Assembly: GCF_030929605.1 (NCBI RefSeq)
Contig: NZ_JAVFVS010000001.1
Span: 186,001 to 250,000 of the forward strand
Origin: Flavobacterium sp. LHD-80
GTDB lineage: Bacteria; Bacteroidota; Bacteroidia; Flavobacteriales; Flavobacteriaceae
Length of the DNA stretch: 64,000 nucleotides
Direction: 5' to 3'
Part shown: positions 27,713 to 37,199 of the stretch, one piece after another
Layout: each line of letters starts with the position of its first letter
How positions within the stretch are numbered: the stretch's first letter is position 1
Program-made: the position numbers and the translations under genes
The notes under the pieces: generated by a model
What the model saw: only the letters and a program-made list of their open reading frames with translations
Told to the model about the DNA's origin: nothing
Databases searched by the model: none

Positions 27713-28432
27713 TTATTTAAAGAAAACGGAGTAGGTCTTTATAAAATCAATCGAAAAATCTGCGAATGCAAATTTATGGGCTTCTGTATTTTCTCCTGAA
27801 GGGAATTTTTTTGCAGATTGATATTTTGTTATTTCACTGTCAGGTTTTGTAAATCCGTAATTATAGGCTGTTGCGTAAAATCTAATTTTTTCTTCACTAC
27901 TTTTAAAATCAATATTTTGATATTTATATTCAGCAATAAACCAGAACACTTTGAGATATCGCAATTGCCATTGAAATTTTTCCGAACGGCTTATTCTTTC
28001 TTTTCGGGCTTCTTTTTCGTTTTTGTTTTGAATAAGAATCCAATTATAGGGTTTCAGACTTTCGGTATTAGCTACATAGTTTTCTAGATTTTCTAAAAAT
28101 GAAGGTTTCATTTGAAAATAGCCTGTTGAAAAATCAGATGCCTCCTTTCCATTGTTTACATATAAAATTCTGTTTGAAGAAGTTTCTAAATAATCTGAAT
28201 AAGAGTCATATCGTAGGATTTCGGGAAAAGCAATAGAAAGAATTTGTGCTTTTTCATTGTTAGGGAGTTCTAAGTCTATTAATTTCTTTTTCTTTTTTAA
28301 TAATGAAAAAGAACGGTTGATTTCTTTTCGATAATATTCAATGCCTTCGTTTTTGAGATCATTTTTTACATCATTGCTGTTAGCAGATGTCGTTATCAAA
28401 AATAGAAATGCTATTACAATTAACTTTTTCAT
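27713..28432 (-). CDS. Exported protein, possible lysozyme/transglycosylase-like fold
   Basis: A signal peptide (about residues 1-19, 'MKKLIVIAFLFLITTSANS') precedes 220 residues. I do not recognise a named family. Some motifs recall muramidases: 'LSIAFPEILRYDSYSD' with a possible catalytic Glu near residue 72, 'FSTGYFQMKPSFLEN' (compare G-x-x-Q-x-x-P in soluble lytic transglycosylases) and 'FYATAYNYGF' (compare 'AAYNAG'). The order E, GYFQ, AYNxG is the order in those enzymes. A run of five Lys ('SLLKKKKKLI') is unusual. The protein would act in the periplasm. It is flanked by its own spacers and a terminator upstream, so it is probably monocistronic. Confidence 0.5.
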   Translation of the reverse strand: MKKLIVIAFLFLITTSANSNDVKNDLKNEGIEYYRKEINRSFSLLKKKKKLIDLELPNNEKAQILSIAFPEILRYDSYSDYLETSSNRILYVNNGKEASDFSTGYFQMKPSFLENLENYVANTESLKPYNWILIQNKNEKEARKERISRSEKFQWQLRYLKVFWFIAEYKYQNIDFKSSEEKIRFYATAYNYGFTKPDSEITKYQSAKKFPSGENTEAHKFAFADFSIDFIKTYSVFFK

Positions 28433-28521
28433 GTTAAAAGTCTTTAAACCAGAAGCTAAGTTACTAAGAACTTAATGATATGAAGTTTGTTTTTCAAGTT
28501 ATTTTTGGAAAAACAGGAAGC

Positions 28522-28561
28522 AAAAAAAATCTGTTTTAACATTTAAGCTAAAACAGATTTT
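28522..28561 (-). terminator. Terminator downstream of the aminotransferase gene
   Basis: AAATCTGTTTTA (28527-28538) and TAAAACAGATTT (28549-28560) pair around ACATTTAAGC. Plus-strand A residues at 28522-28529 give the T-run for the minus-strand transcript. Confidence 0.8.
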
Positions 28562-28580
28562 AGAATTCTAATATGTTTTT

Positions 28581-29777
28581 TTATCTTTTATTATAAGCCA
28601 AAAGTGCTTCTTTTAAGATGTTTACTGCTGTAATTAGATCTTTTTTGTTCAAAACATAAGCAATTCGAACTTGGTTCAAGCCCATTCCAGGAGTCGAATA
28701 AAATCCTTTTGCTGGAGCAATCATAACGGTTTCTCCGTTTAAATTGTAGCTTTCTAAAAGCCATTGTGCAAAATCATCAGAATCAGCAATTGGCAATTGA
28801 GCAATGCAATAAAAAGCACCTTTTGGTTTGGTTACAATAACGCCTTCAATTTTGTTTAATTCTGAAATTAAAGTATTGCGACGTTCTTTGTACTCTGCAA
28901 TAACTTCGTCAAAATAACTTTGAGGAGTGTCAATTGCAGCTTCGCAGGCAATCTGTTCAATTGTTGGCGGACTTAAACGTGCCTGAGCAAATTTCATAAC
29001 TGTTGCTAAAACTTCTTTGTTTTTGGTTACCAAACAGCCAATTCTTGCGCCACACATACTGTAACGTTTTGAAACAGAATCAACCATGATGACATTTTGC
29101 TGTACATCTTCAAGATTCATTACAGAAAAATGAACATCATCTCCATCATATAAAAATTCGCGATAAACTTCATCAGCAATTAAATACAAGTCGTGCTTTT
29201 TGATCAAACTTGCCAGCTGTTTAATTTCTGCTTCAGAATATAAATATCCGGTTGGATTACCCGGATTGCAAATTAAAATTGCTTTTGTTTTTGGAGTAAT
29301 CAGTTTTTCGACTTCTTCGATGCTTGGCAATGCAAAAGCGGTTTCAATAGTTGAAACAAGAGGCACTACCGTTGCACTTGTTGAAGATGCAAATGCGTGA
29401 TAATTAGCGTAAAAAGGTTCTGGAATAATAATTTCGTCTCCAGGATCTGTAATTGTGGCCAGCGCAAATAGTAAGGCTTCAGAGCCACCAGTTGTTACAA
29501 TGATGTCTTCTGAGTTAACGTTTACATTTTGACGCTGGTAAAATTTCGCTAATTTTTTTCTATAGCTTTCATATCCTGCTGAAGGACTGTATTCTATAAG
29601 AGTTAAATCAATATTTTTTACCGCCTCGATGGCCACTTCGGGTGTCTTGATATCCGGTTGACCAATGTTTAAATGATACACTTTGTGTCCTTTTTTCTTT
29701 GCTAAATCTGCAAAAGGAGCCAGCTTGCGTATCGGAGATTCAGGCATGTTTCTGCCTTTGTGTGAAATTGTTGGCAT
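28581..29777 (-). CDS. Class I/II pyridoxal-phosphate aminotransferase
   Basis: This 398-residue enzyme has the fold type I motifs in order: 'LNIGQPDIKTP' near residue 37, 'TTGGSEAL' near 99, 'CNPGNPTGYLYS' near 170, 'IADEVYREF' near 199 (the Asp that pairs with the pyridine nitrogen), the PLP Lys in 'DSVSKRYSMCGARIG' near 234, and the carboxylate-binding Arg in 'NQVRIAYV' near 375. It is most like aspartate aminotransferases of the AspC/PatA group. Aspartate or another amino acid with 2-oxoglutarate is the likely pair, but substrate cannot be fixed. It is cytoplasmic, with its own terminator. Confidence 0.9.
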   Translation of the reverse strand: MPTISHKGRNMPESPIRKLAPFADLAKKKGHKVYHLNIGQPDIKTPEVAIEAVKNIDLTLIEYSPSAGYESYRKKLAKFYQRQNVNVNSEDIIVTTGGSEALLFALATITDPGDEIIIPEPFYANYHAFASSTSATVVPLVSTIETAFALPSIEEVEKLITPKTKAILICNPGNPTGYLYSEAEIKQLASLIKKHDLYLIADEVYREFLYDGDDVHFSVMNLEDVQQNVIMVDSVSKRYSMCGARIGCLVTKNKEVLATVMKFAQARLSPPTIEQIACEAAIDTPQSYFDEVIAEYKERRNTLISELNKIEGVIVTKPKGAFYCIAQLPIADSDDFAQWLLESYNLNGETVMIAPAKGFYSTPGMGLNQVRIAYVLNKKDLITAVNILKEALLAYNKR

Positions 29778-29900
29778 GAGTATAAATTATTGAAGTGCAA
29801 ATTTGCATTTTTTTTTCGAATTTAACGTAAACATTATGAGGTGTTATCGAAATGTAACAATTATCAATATTTTTATTAATTTTATATTAAAATATTAGCA

Positions 29901-31229
29901 ATGAAAAAATATTTCATGTTGTTTTTTGGGCTTTTAATATCTTTTAACATTCAGGCTCAAGATGATTTTTTGATACAGGGTCACAGCAGTAGGATCACAA
30001 TTCCGTTTAAATTGATTAATAATTTAGTTTTTATTCCGATAAAAGTAAACGGAATTGAACTGAATTTCTTATTGGATTCTGGTGTCGAAGAAACGATCTT
30101 GTTTAGTATGGAAGAACAAAAGAAAGTCAGTTTTAATAATGTTGTAAAAATTAAACTGAGAGGATTAGGTAGTGAAGAAGAGATAGAAGGACTAAAATCA
30201 ACGAATAATATTTTAGAAACCCATGGTATAAAATCCAGTAATCATTTGGTTTATATCATCCTGGATCAAAATTTTAATTTATCATCACATATAGGAATTC
30301 CTGTCAACGGAATAATTGGATATCGGTTTTTTAAAAACAATTTGATCGAAGTTAATTACGCAAAGAAAAAGGTTTATGTTTATCAAAATAACACTGAGAT
30401 AAAAGAGAAACTTGCTAAAAAATTTAAAGAAATTCCAATTTCGATAGAAAGATCCAAGCCTTACATTACTACACAAGCGGTGGTAGATAGTGTTGAAATT
30501 CCTGCGAAACTACTTATTGATATTGGCAATAGCGATGCATTTTGGATTTTTGAAAATGACAAAATCAAGTTGCCTAAGAAAAACTTTCCTGATTTTTTAG
30601 GAAAAGGTTTTAGCGGTGATATTGAGGGACATCGTGCAAAAATCGCTAAATTTTCAATCGATGAGTTCGATTTTAAAAATCCAATTGTTTCGTTTCCAGA
30701 CTCAAGTTCGATTCGGAATGTAAAAATGGTTCCTGGCCGTATTGGCTCAATAGGAGGCGAGGTTTTAAAGCGGTTTACTGTTGTTTTAGATTATGCTGAT
30801 CAAAAAATGTATCTTAAAAAAAACAGTAAATTTTCTGAACCTTTTACTTACAACAAAAGCGGTATAACGGTGCAGCATAACGGATTGCAGTGGGTTCAGG
30901 AAACAGTTCATTTAGAAACCGTGCAAGTTGCTACATCAATGTCGGATGTAAATAGTTATGATGGTAAAAAAGATGATAATTTTAAATATAAATTCTCATT
31001 AAAACCTGTTTACGAAATTGTGAATATTCGTAAAAAATCTGCTGCTGAAAAATGTGGTCTGCAAAAAGGGGATATAATTGTTAGTATAAATAATGCATTG
31101 CCCTACAAATATTCTTTACAGCAAATAAATAGTCTTTTAAAATCAGAGGAAGATGTTTGGATAACACTTGAAGTAGAGCGCAATAGCTTGATCCTGAAAT
31201 TCAGATTTAGACTTGAAGACGAATTATAA
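29901..31229 (+). CDS. Exported retropepsin-like aspartyl protease with PDZ domain
   Basis: A signal peptide (about residues 1-19, ending 'NIQAQ') is followed by two clan AA aspartic-protease-like halves and a C-terminal PDZ domain (442 residues). The first half has 'NFLLDSGVEETILF' near residue 53, with DSG in place of the usual DTG. The second has 'AKLLIDIGNSDAFWIF' near 200. The PDZ core is 'IRKKSAAEKCGLQKGDIIVSI' split near residues 376-398. Proteins of this layout are frequent in Bacteroidota and sit in the periplasm; substrates are unknown. Activity is likely but not certain, since the second half is less typical. Confidence 0.8.
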   Translation: MKKYFMLFFGLLISFNIQAQDDFLIQGHSSRITIPFKLINNLVFIPIKVNGIELNFLLDSGVEETILFSMEEQKKVSFNNVVKIKLRGLGSEEEIEGLKSTNNILETHGIKSSNHLVYIILDQNFNLSSHIGIPVNGIIGYRFFKNNLIEVNYAKKKVYVYQNNTEIKEKLAKKFKEIPISIERSKPYITTQAVVDSVEIPAKLLIDIGNSDAFWIFENDKIKLPKKNFPDFLGKGFSGDIEGHRAKIAKFSIDEFDFKNPIVSFPDSSSIRNVKMVPGRIGSIGGEVLKRFTVVLDYADQKMYLKKNSKFSEPFTYNKSGITVQHNGLQWVQETVHLETVQVATSMSDVNSYDGKKDDNFKYKFSLKPVYEIVNIRKKSAAEKCGLQKGDIIVSINNALPYKYSLQQINSLLKSEEDVWITLEVERNSLILKFRFRLEDEL

Positions 31230-31251
31230 AAAGGGACATTTTAGAAAGTTT

Positions 31252-31285
31252 TTTGGTGTGATAATCAATAGAATCACTATTTTTG
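31252..31285 (+). promoter_or_regulatory. Promoter of the type IX cargo operon
   Basis: TTTG (31252-31255), 22 nt, then TATTTTTG (31278-31285) fits the Bacteroidota promoter. The transcript would start near 31292 and run through the three genes that follow. Confidence 0.5.
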
Positions 31286-31371
31286 AAACGTAAGTACACT
31301 TTTGTGATAAAATAATTGTTAAATTGTTTGCATAGTGCTTCTAATTATAATGTTTAGCCAAATATAATTTT

Positions 31372-33999
31372 ATGGTCAAAAAATACATTAGTTTTCTCCG
31401 AATCATTCTTTTTTTTATTTTTTTATCTGCAATTCCAAATAAAATTTATGCGCAATGCGCTGGTGAGGACGGAGCATTAACAGTTTGTGATATTCCGGCG
31501 GCAAGCAGTAAATCAATTGATTTATATGCACAGCTTACAGGCTCTCCTCTTTCGGGAGGTGTTTGGACAGATGTTGATAGCTCAGGAGGTTTAGATCTAG
31601 ATACAGGAATTTTAAATGCACAATTAATTCGCCGAAGTGGTACTTTTAGATATCTGTACACTGTTGAAGGAATTGGACTTTGCCCTGATAATACAGCAAC
31701 TGTTACAGTAACTATTGGAGGGTATTCTGGTGTCACTTCTCCAAATGTTTCTGTATGTAGTGCAATCGGTGAGTTTAGTCTTTTTTCTGCCTTTAATGGA
31801 GTAGATGTTAGCCCACAATCAAACGGACAATGGCATAATGATACTACAAATCAAAATGTTAATGCTATTATAAATGTTACAGACATGGAGGGAACTTATC
31901 AGTTTACCTATACAATGCCAGCGATTGGAACATGTCCTGCAATGTCATCAACAGCTTTTGTAACTGTTTTTAAAGCACCAAGATCTGGTAGTAATGATAA
32001 TTTACGATTGTGTGCCAGCGATGGTTTAACAGCCTATACTAATTATGACTTGAATAATTTACTTTCCAATCAAGACCCTGGTGGAACATGGACAGAAGTT
32101 AGTAATACTGGCGAGTTGACATATGTGGGTGATCATTTTGTAAATGTTCAGAGAATTTATACAAATCTAGGAAAAGGCAATTTTTACTATAGATATACAG
32201 TAAAATCTAAAAATCCAATATGTCCGGATGCGCAGACGACTATTGCAATCATATTGGAAGAAAAACTTGATTTTACCGGGGCAGAACTTAAAATTGCGGA
32301 TAACAATATATGTGAAACAGCAATACCTACGGCAACATATACAGCAACTATTACAAAAGGACCAGCTGCCATTCCAAATGGGGATTATTATGTTTCATTT
32401 AATGTTTCTGGTGTGAACGGAGGAAGTGAAACTTTACCGGTAAATTTTATTAATGGTGTTGCAGTCTTCCCTTTAAAATCAGATTATTTTCAGCAAGTTG
32501 GAAGTTATAGCGTAACAATTAACGATATTTACGGAACAAATAGTGCAAGAGCTTGTAGAAACATTATAAACAATCTTTCAAAAGCTGTAAATATATTTCC
32601 AATTCCAGATTTAGCAGGTGCAAAAATAACACCTGTAAATACCTGTCAAAATGCAATTGCCGAAGTTAAAATTACAGATGCTGTAAAAATAGTAGACGGA
32701 GTTTATGATATTGTGTATAGTATTTCAGGTGTTAATAATGCTTCATCTCAAACTGCGTCCGCAACTTTTTCCGGAGGAAATGCATTTTTTTATATTCCAG
32801 CTATTTTAAATGCACAAAGCGGAAATGGAACTATTAAAATTGTTAAAATCACTCATGGGGTTTCTGGTTGTACAAATTCATCCAATGTGCCAGGCGATAT
32901 TGTAGTAAACCCTTTGCCTAATATATCAAATTTAAGAGTGCAAGTAGCACCGGTCTGTTTTGGGTCAGTTGTGACAGCTTCAGTTTCTGGTCTAGGAACT
33001 TTAACAGATGTTACATTATCTTATTCTCTTTCAAATAGCAATGTAGCGCCGATACAGACAATCGCCTTGTTGCCGGTAAGCGGAAATGCAAGTTTTGCTA
33101 TTCCTGCAACTTTACTTGCAAATACAGGTTCAACAACAATCAAAATTGAAAATGTAAAAAACAATATTACAGGTTGTGACAGTCCAGTAACTACAGTATC
33201 GGCAAATTTTTCGATAAATCCAATTCCTGCAGCTCCTGTGTCAACTGATCAGACTTTTTGTAAGTCGGAAGGAGCAATTATTGGAAATTTAGCACCTAGC
33301 GGACCACAATTCAAATGGTACAATTCGCCAACTTTAGCAACGCCGCTTGCGAATACATATGTTCTTAAAGAAGAAACCTATTATGTTACAGAAACTACTT
33401 TGTCATGTACTTCGGCACCAACAATGATTAAAGTTATTTTAAAAGATAGTCCTGCACCAGTCTTGGCAGATCAGGCCAAGTTTTGCGGAATAAATAACCC
33501 TACAATTTCTGACTTATCAAATAAAACAAATGTGCCTTCGTCTGTTGTATGGTATGATGCTCCTAAGAATGGAAATGTTCTTTCGTCAACTACTATTTTA
33601 CGCGAGAATATTACATATTATGGATTTGATTTTGATACAACAACTGATTGTCTTTCTTCTGAAAGTCTTCCTGTTATAGCTGATTTAACAGATTGTAATA
33701 CTATACCAGATACATTCTTTGTTCCAGACGGATTTTCTCCAAATGGTGATGGTATAAATGACACTTTTGTCATTCCAGATATTGACTTTTTGTATCCGGA
33801 TTATACACTTGAAATTTTCAACAGATATGGGAATGGAATGTATAGAAGTTATAAAAATAAACCAGGATGGGACGGTATAAATTACGAAACGCAAGGACTT
33901 AGCCACGGCGTAGCACCTAATGGAGTTTATTTTTATATTCTCAATTTTAATAAAGACAATAGACCTCCACAACAGGGACGTCTTTATTTAAATCGATAA
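31372..33999 (+). CDS. Type IX secreted protein with gliding-motility C-terminal (type B) sorting domain
   Basis: A signal peptide (ending 'KIYAQ', about residue 27) leads an 875-residue surface or secreted protein. Residues ~28-300 hold three repeats of about 80-90 residues, each with a Cys near the start ('TVCDI', 'SVCSAI', 'RLCASDG'), a 'GGxWT' or 'GQWHN' turn and a '(C)P(D/A)xxTxxV' end. Ig-like stretches follow. The last ~95 residues ('VPDGFSPNGDGINDTF', 'LEIFNRYG', 'NGVYFYIL') are the type B signal for the type IX secretion system, ending in a strand 'GRLYLNR'. A PorP/SprF-like gene follows 29 bp later, the normal partner for this signal class. It may be an adhesin. Confidence 0.88.
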   Translation: MVKKYISFLRIILFFIFLSAIPNKIYAQCAGEDGALTVCDIPAASSKSIDLYAQLTGSPLSGGVWTDVDSSGGLDLDTGILNAQLIRRSGTFRYLYTVEGIGLCPDNTATVTVTIGGYSGVTSPNVSVCSAIGEFSLFSAFNGVDVSPQSNGQWHNDTTNQNVNAIINVTDMEGTYQFTYTMPAIGTCPAMSSTAFVTVFKAPRSGSNDNLRLCASDGLTAYTNYDLNNLLSNQDPGGTWTEVSNTGELTYVGDHFVNVQRIYTNLGKGNFYYRYTVKSKNPICPDAQTTIAIILEEKLDFTGAELKIADNNICETAIPTATYTATITKGPAAIPNGDYYVSFNVSGVNGGSETLPVNFINGVAVFPLKSDYFQQVGSYSVTINDIYGTNSARACRNIINNLSKAVNIFPIPDLAGAKITPVNTCQNAIAEVKITDAVKIVDGVYDIVYSISGVNNASSQTASATFSGGNAFFYIPAILNAQSGNGTIKIVKITHGVSGCTNSSNVPGDIVVNPLPNISNLRVQVAPVCFGSVVTASVSGLGTLTDVTLSYSLSNSNVAPIQTIALLPVSGNASFAIPATLLANTGSTTIKIENVKNNITGCDSPVTTVSANFSINPIPAAPVSTDQTFCKSEGAIIGNLAPSGPQFKWYNSPTLATPLANTYVLKEETYYVTETTLSCTSAPTMIKVILKDSPAPVLADQAKFCGINNPTISDLSNKTNVPSSVVWYDAPKNGNVLSSTTILRENITYYGFDFDTTTDCLSSESLPVIADLTDCNTIPDTFFVPDGFSPNGDGINDTFVIPDIDFLYPDYTLEIFNRYGNGMYRSYKNKPGWDGINYETQGLSHGVAPNGVYFYILNFNKDNRPPQQGRLYLNR

Positions 34000-34028
34000 T
34001 TTTTTTGCATTCCTAATCTATTTTTCAA

Positions 34029-34958
34029 ATGAAAAAAATAATACTCTACATAACTTTTCTCTTTTGCTTTACGACTGTTTCTGCACAACAGGATCCTGAA
34101 TACACGCATTATATGTATAATATGAGTGTGGTAAATCCGGCCTATGCAACCGGAACTCCTTTAATGATGAATTTTGGGGGACTTTACAGAACACAATGGG
34201 TTGGGGCAGTGGGAGCTCCAAAAACCTTCACGTTTTTTGGACATACTGCTTTATCTGAAAAAGTTGAAGTAGGACTTTCATTTATTTCGGATGATATTGG
34301 CGACGGCGCAAAAAAGGAGAATAATATTTATGCTGATTTTGCCTATGTCTTGAACTTAGGAGGAAAAAACAAACTTTCCTTAGGACTTAAAGCTGGCGTA
34401 TCATCAATGCAGACTAATTTTAACGGATTTAAATTCAGCGATCCCGCAACTGATTTTGCTTTTTCGCAAAACATAAATGCAACAAAGCCTAATATTGGTG
34501 TTGGAGCTTATTATTTTAGAGATAATTTGTATTTGGGATTTTCAGCACCTAATTTATTGAAGACAAAATACATTGAAGAAAAATCTGGTGTAAATGCTTT
34601 TGGTGCTGAAGAAATACACATGTTTTTTACAGGAGGGTATGTTTTTCAAATTAATGATAATTTAAAATTGAAACCGGCATTTATGTCAAGATTTGTAAAA
34701 GGGGCTCCAGTTTCTGTTGATTTGACAGCAAATGCATTGTACAATGAGAAGCTTGAATTTGGTGTAGCCTATAGAATTGATGATTCAGTAAGTGCTTTGT
34801 TTAATTTTAATGTTACACCATCGCTGAGAGTTGGTTATGCATACGATTATACACTTTCAAATTTAGGTCAGTTTAATTCGGGAACGCATGAAATTATGCT
34901 TCTGTTCGATTTAGATTTATTAGGAAAAGGATTTGATAAATCACCAAGATTCTTCTAA
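34029..34958 (+). CDS. PorP/SprF family outer-membrane protein
   Basis: This 309-residue protein has a signal peptide (ending 'TVSAQ', residue 19) and the family opening 'QDPEYTHYMYNMSVVNPAYA', then 'GLYRTQWVGAVGAPKTFTF' and a barrel of short beta strands. SprF in Flavobacterium johnsoniae is needed to move SprB, a cargo with the type B signal, to the surface, and other PorP/SprF proteins pair with neighbouring cargo genes. Its place between the cargo gene and an OmpA protein suggests the same job for this cargo. The stop is one base from the next start, so the two are probably translated together. Confidence 0.9.
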   Translation: MKKIILYITFLFCFTTVSAQQDPEYTHYMYNMSVVNPAYATGTPLMMNFGGLYRTQWVGAVGAPKTFTFFGHTALSEKVEVGLSFISDDIGDGAKKENNIYADFAYVLNLGGKNKLSLGLKAGVSSMQTNFNGFKFSDPATDFAFSQNINATKPNIGVGAYYFRDNLYLGFSAPNLLKTKYIEEKSGVNAFGAEEIHMFFTGGYVFQINDNLKLKPAFMSRFVKGAPVSVDLTANALYNEKLEFGVAYRIDDSVSALFNFNVTPSLRVGYAYDYTLSNLGQFNSGTHEIMLLFDLDLLGKGFDKSPRFF

Positions 34959-34959
34959 G

Positions 34960-37101
34960 ATGAAAAGTATGAAAAAATTACTCGTTATTATATTCGTATT
35001 TTCAATACAGTTTATAAACGCTCAAGATAAAGAATTGGCAAGAGCCAAACGATTCTTCGATAAAACATATTATGCAGAATCGATTATTCTATATGAAAAA
35101 TTAGCCGAAGAAAATCCTTCACAGGAAGTCATTAAAAATTTGGCAGACTCTTATTATTACACTAATAATTTAGTAAAAGCACAGCGTTATTACAGACTGT
35201 TATTTCAAAATTATAATAAGGATTTAAATCGTGAATATTATTTTAGATATGCTCAAACTTTAAAAGCAACCAATAGTTATGCTGATGCAAATGTGGCGCT
35301 GAAACAGTATTATGCTTCATCTACTACAAGTAAAGATTCTGTTTATTTTCAAAAGGAGCTGAAAGAGCTTGAAAATGTTTCGGCAATAGGAAACCGATTT
35401 GAAATTAAAAATCTAGGATTAAATACACCAAATTCTGAATTTGGAGCGGTTAAGTACAAAGATAATTTGGTTTTTGCTGCTGTAAAATTAAAACCCGGAT
35501 TATTTGACAAAAAGTTTAAATGGGACAATGAAACCTATTTAAATTTAGTTTCAGTTCCTTTAAATGAAATTAATGCAGTCGAACCAAACCTAGGTTATTT
35601 TGCAACAGAATTAAAAACTGGAATGCACGAATCGAATGCGGTTTTTACAAAAGATGGAAAAACGGTTTATTTTACGAGAAACAATTCAAAAAATAAAACA
35701 AGAAAAACAGACGACAAGAAAGTTTCAAATCTTCAAATTTTCAAAGCAGAATTGGTTGACGGGAAATGGACAAATGTAGTTTCGCTTCCGTTTAACAGTG
35801 CAAATTATTCAGTAGAACATCCTGCGTTAAGTGCTGATGAAAAAGTGTTGTATTTTTCTTCTGATATGCCTGGATCTGTTGGCTCTTTTGATATTTATTC
35901 GGTAAATATCAACAAAGGAGCATTTGATACACCAAAAAATTTAGGTCCAATTGTCAATACTGATAAAAGAGAACAGTTTCCTTTTGTAGCTTCTGATAAT
36001 AAACTTTATTTTTCTTCTGATGGACATTTAGGTTATGGATCACTTGATGTTTTTGTTTCAGAAATTAACGGAAGTGAATATTCTGAACCTGTAAATATCG
36101 GATTACCTTTAAATTCTAATTTAGATGATTTTTCGTTTAATATTGATGCCACTACAAAAGAAGGTTTTTTTGCTTCCAATAGAGATGGCGGAAAAGGAAG
36201 TGACGATATTTATCAATTTAAAGAAACAAAAGAATTAATTGTAGAAGATTGTAAACAGTTTATCGTCGGTACAATTACTGATGTTGACACAAATTTAGCA
36301 TTAGAAAATGCAACTGTAATGCTACAGGATGCTGATAAAAAGACTTTAAATACAATTACAACTTCGGCAGACGGAAAATTCAGTTTTACGGTGGCTTGCG
36401 AAAGTTCGTATACTGTTGTTGCTTTCAAAGAAAAATATACAAACGAATCTAAAATTTTGACCATTGGAAAAACTAGAAATGTTACTAACGATGGTTCATT
36501 GGCACTAAAATCTTTAGATGCTATTAAACTCGAAGAAAAACAGCTTGCTGAAAACAAAAGAAAGCAAGAACTTATTTTAGAAGAAGAAAATAAGAAAAAA
36601 GAAGCGTTGGCAATTATTGCTCTAAATGAAGCAGCAAAAAAAGCGAAAGCTGATGAAATAAAAGCAGAAGAAGTCAAGAAAAAAGAGAAAGTAGCTGAGA
36701 TTTTAAAACAGGAAAAAGATGTTGTAAAAGATGATAAGGATCGATTGATTATCAAAACAGATCCTATTTATTTTGATTACAACATGTGGTATATTCGTAA
36801 AGAATCTAAGGTGGTTTTGGGCAGAGTAGTGGCTTTGATGAACAAATATCCAGGAATGGTAATCGAGATTGGTTCTCACACAGATTCTAGAGGAAATGCT
36901 AAATTTAATGAAGAACTGTCTCAAAAAAGAGCCAATTCGACAAGAGAATTTATTATTCAGTCAGGAATAAATGCTAGTCGTGTTTCTGCAAAAGGTTATG
37001 GAGAATCAGTACCAATTATAAAATGTAAAACTGATGATGCTTGTTCAGAAGAAGATCATGAATTAAACCGAAGATCTGAATTTGTAATTAAGAAATTATA
37101 G
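34960..37101 (+). CDS. OmpA-family protein with PD40 repeats and TPR-like N terminus
   Basis: I start this at ATG 34960, one base after the PorP stop; an upstream TTG at 34933 would overlap that gene without reason. The product has 713 residues. After the signal peptide ('FINAQ') comes a TPR-like region to about residue 140. PD40/WD40-like blades follow ('AVFTKDGKTVYFTRN', 'PALSADEKVLYFSSDMPGS', 'FVASDNKLYFSSDG'), then a carboxypeptidase-regulatory-like domain near 430-510 and a Lys/Glu-rich coiled coil near 530-600. A C-terminal OmpA domain ('IGSHTDSRGNAKFNEELSQK') binds peptidoglycan. It probably anchors the cargo/SprF pair to the cell wall, as PorE-type proteins do for the type IX machine. 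Confidence 0.88.
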   Translation: MKSMKKLLVIIFVFSIQFINAQDKELARAKRFFDKTYYAESIILYEKLAEENPSQEVIKNLADSYYYTNNLVKAQRYYRLLFQNYNKDLNREYYFRYAQTLKATNSYADANVALKQYYASSTTSKDSVYFQKELKELENVSAIGNRFEIKNLGLNTPNSEFGAVKYKDNLVFAAVKLKPGLFDKKFKWDNETYLNLVSVPLNEINAVEPNLGYFATELKTGMHESNAVFTKDGKTVYFTRNNSKNKTRKTDDKKVSNLQIFKAELVDGKWTNVVSLPFNSANYSVEHPALSADEKVLYFSSDMPGSVGSFDIYSVNINKGAFDTPKNLGPIVNTDKREQFPFVASDNKLYFSSDGHLGYGSLDVFVSEINGSEYSEPVNIGLPLNSNLDDFSFNIDATTKEGFFASNRDGGKGSDDIYQFKETKELIVEDCKQFIVGTITDVDTNLALENATVMLQDADKKTLNTITTSADGKFSFTVACESSYTVVAFKEKYTNESKILTIGKTRNVTNDGSLALKSLDAIKLEEKQLAENKRKQELILEEENKKKEALAIIALNEAAKKAKADEIKAEEVKKKEKVAEILKQEKDVVKDDKDRLIIKTDPIYFDYNMWYIRKESKVVLGRVVALMNKYPGMVIEIGSHTDSRGNAKFNEELSQKRANSTREFIIQSGINASRVSAKGYGESVPIIKCKTDDACSEEDHELNRRSEFVIKKL

Positions 37102-37127
37102 ATTTTATAAAAAACATAAATTTAATT

Positions 37128-37157
37128 AAGAAGCCTTTTTTTTGGCTTCTTTTTTAT
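37128..37157 (+). terminator. Rho-independent terminator after the OmpA gene
   Basis: AAGAAGCC and GGCTTCTT arms around a T8 loop are followed by T residues, 27 bp after the stop codon. It closes the cargo-SprF-OmpA transcript. Confidence 0.85.
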
Positions 37158-37199
37158 TTAATTTTATAAAATAACCGTATCAAAATAAAATATCTAATT

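Noticed and set aside
34933..34959. Upstream extension of the OmpA gene into the PorP/SprF gene
   Set aside because: The start would be TTG and would put nine odd residues before a good signal peptide. ATG 34960 directly follows the PorP stop.
36213..36755. 180-residue antisense frame opposite the OmpA gene
   Set aside because: It is the complement of the Lys/Glu-rich coiled-coil part of the OmpA-family gene and reads as Ser/Phe-rich low complexity. It has no start context or homolog-like features.
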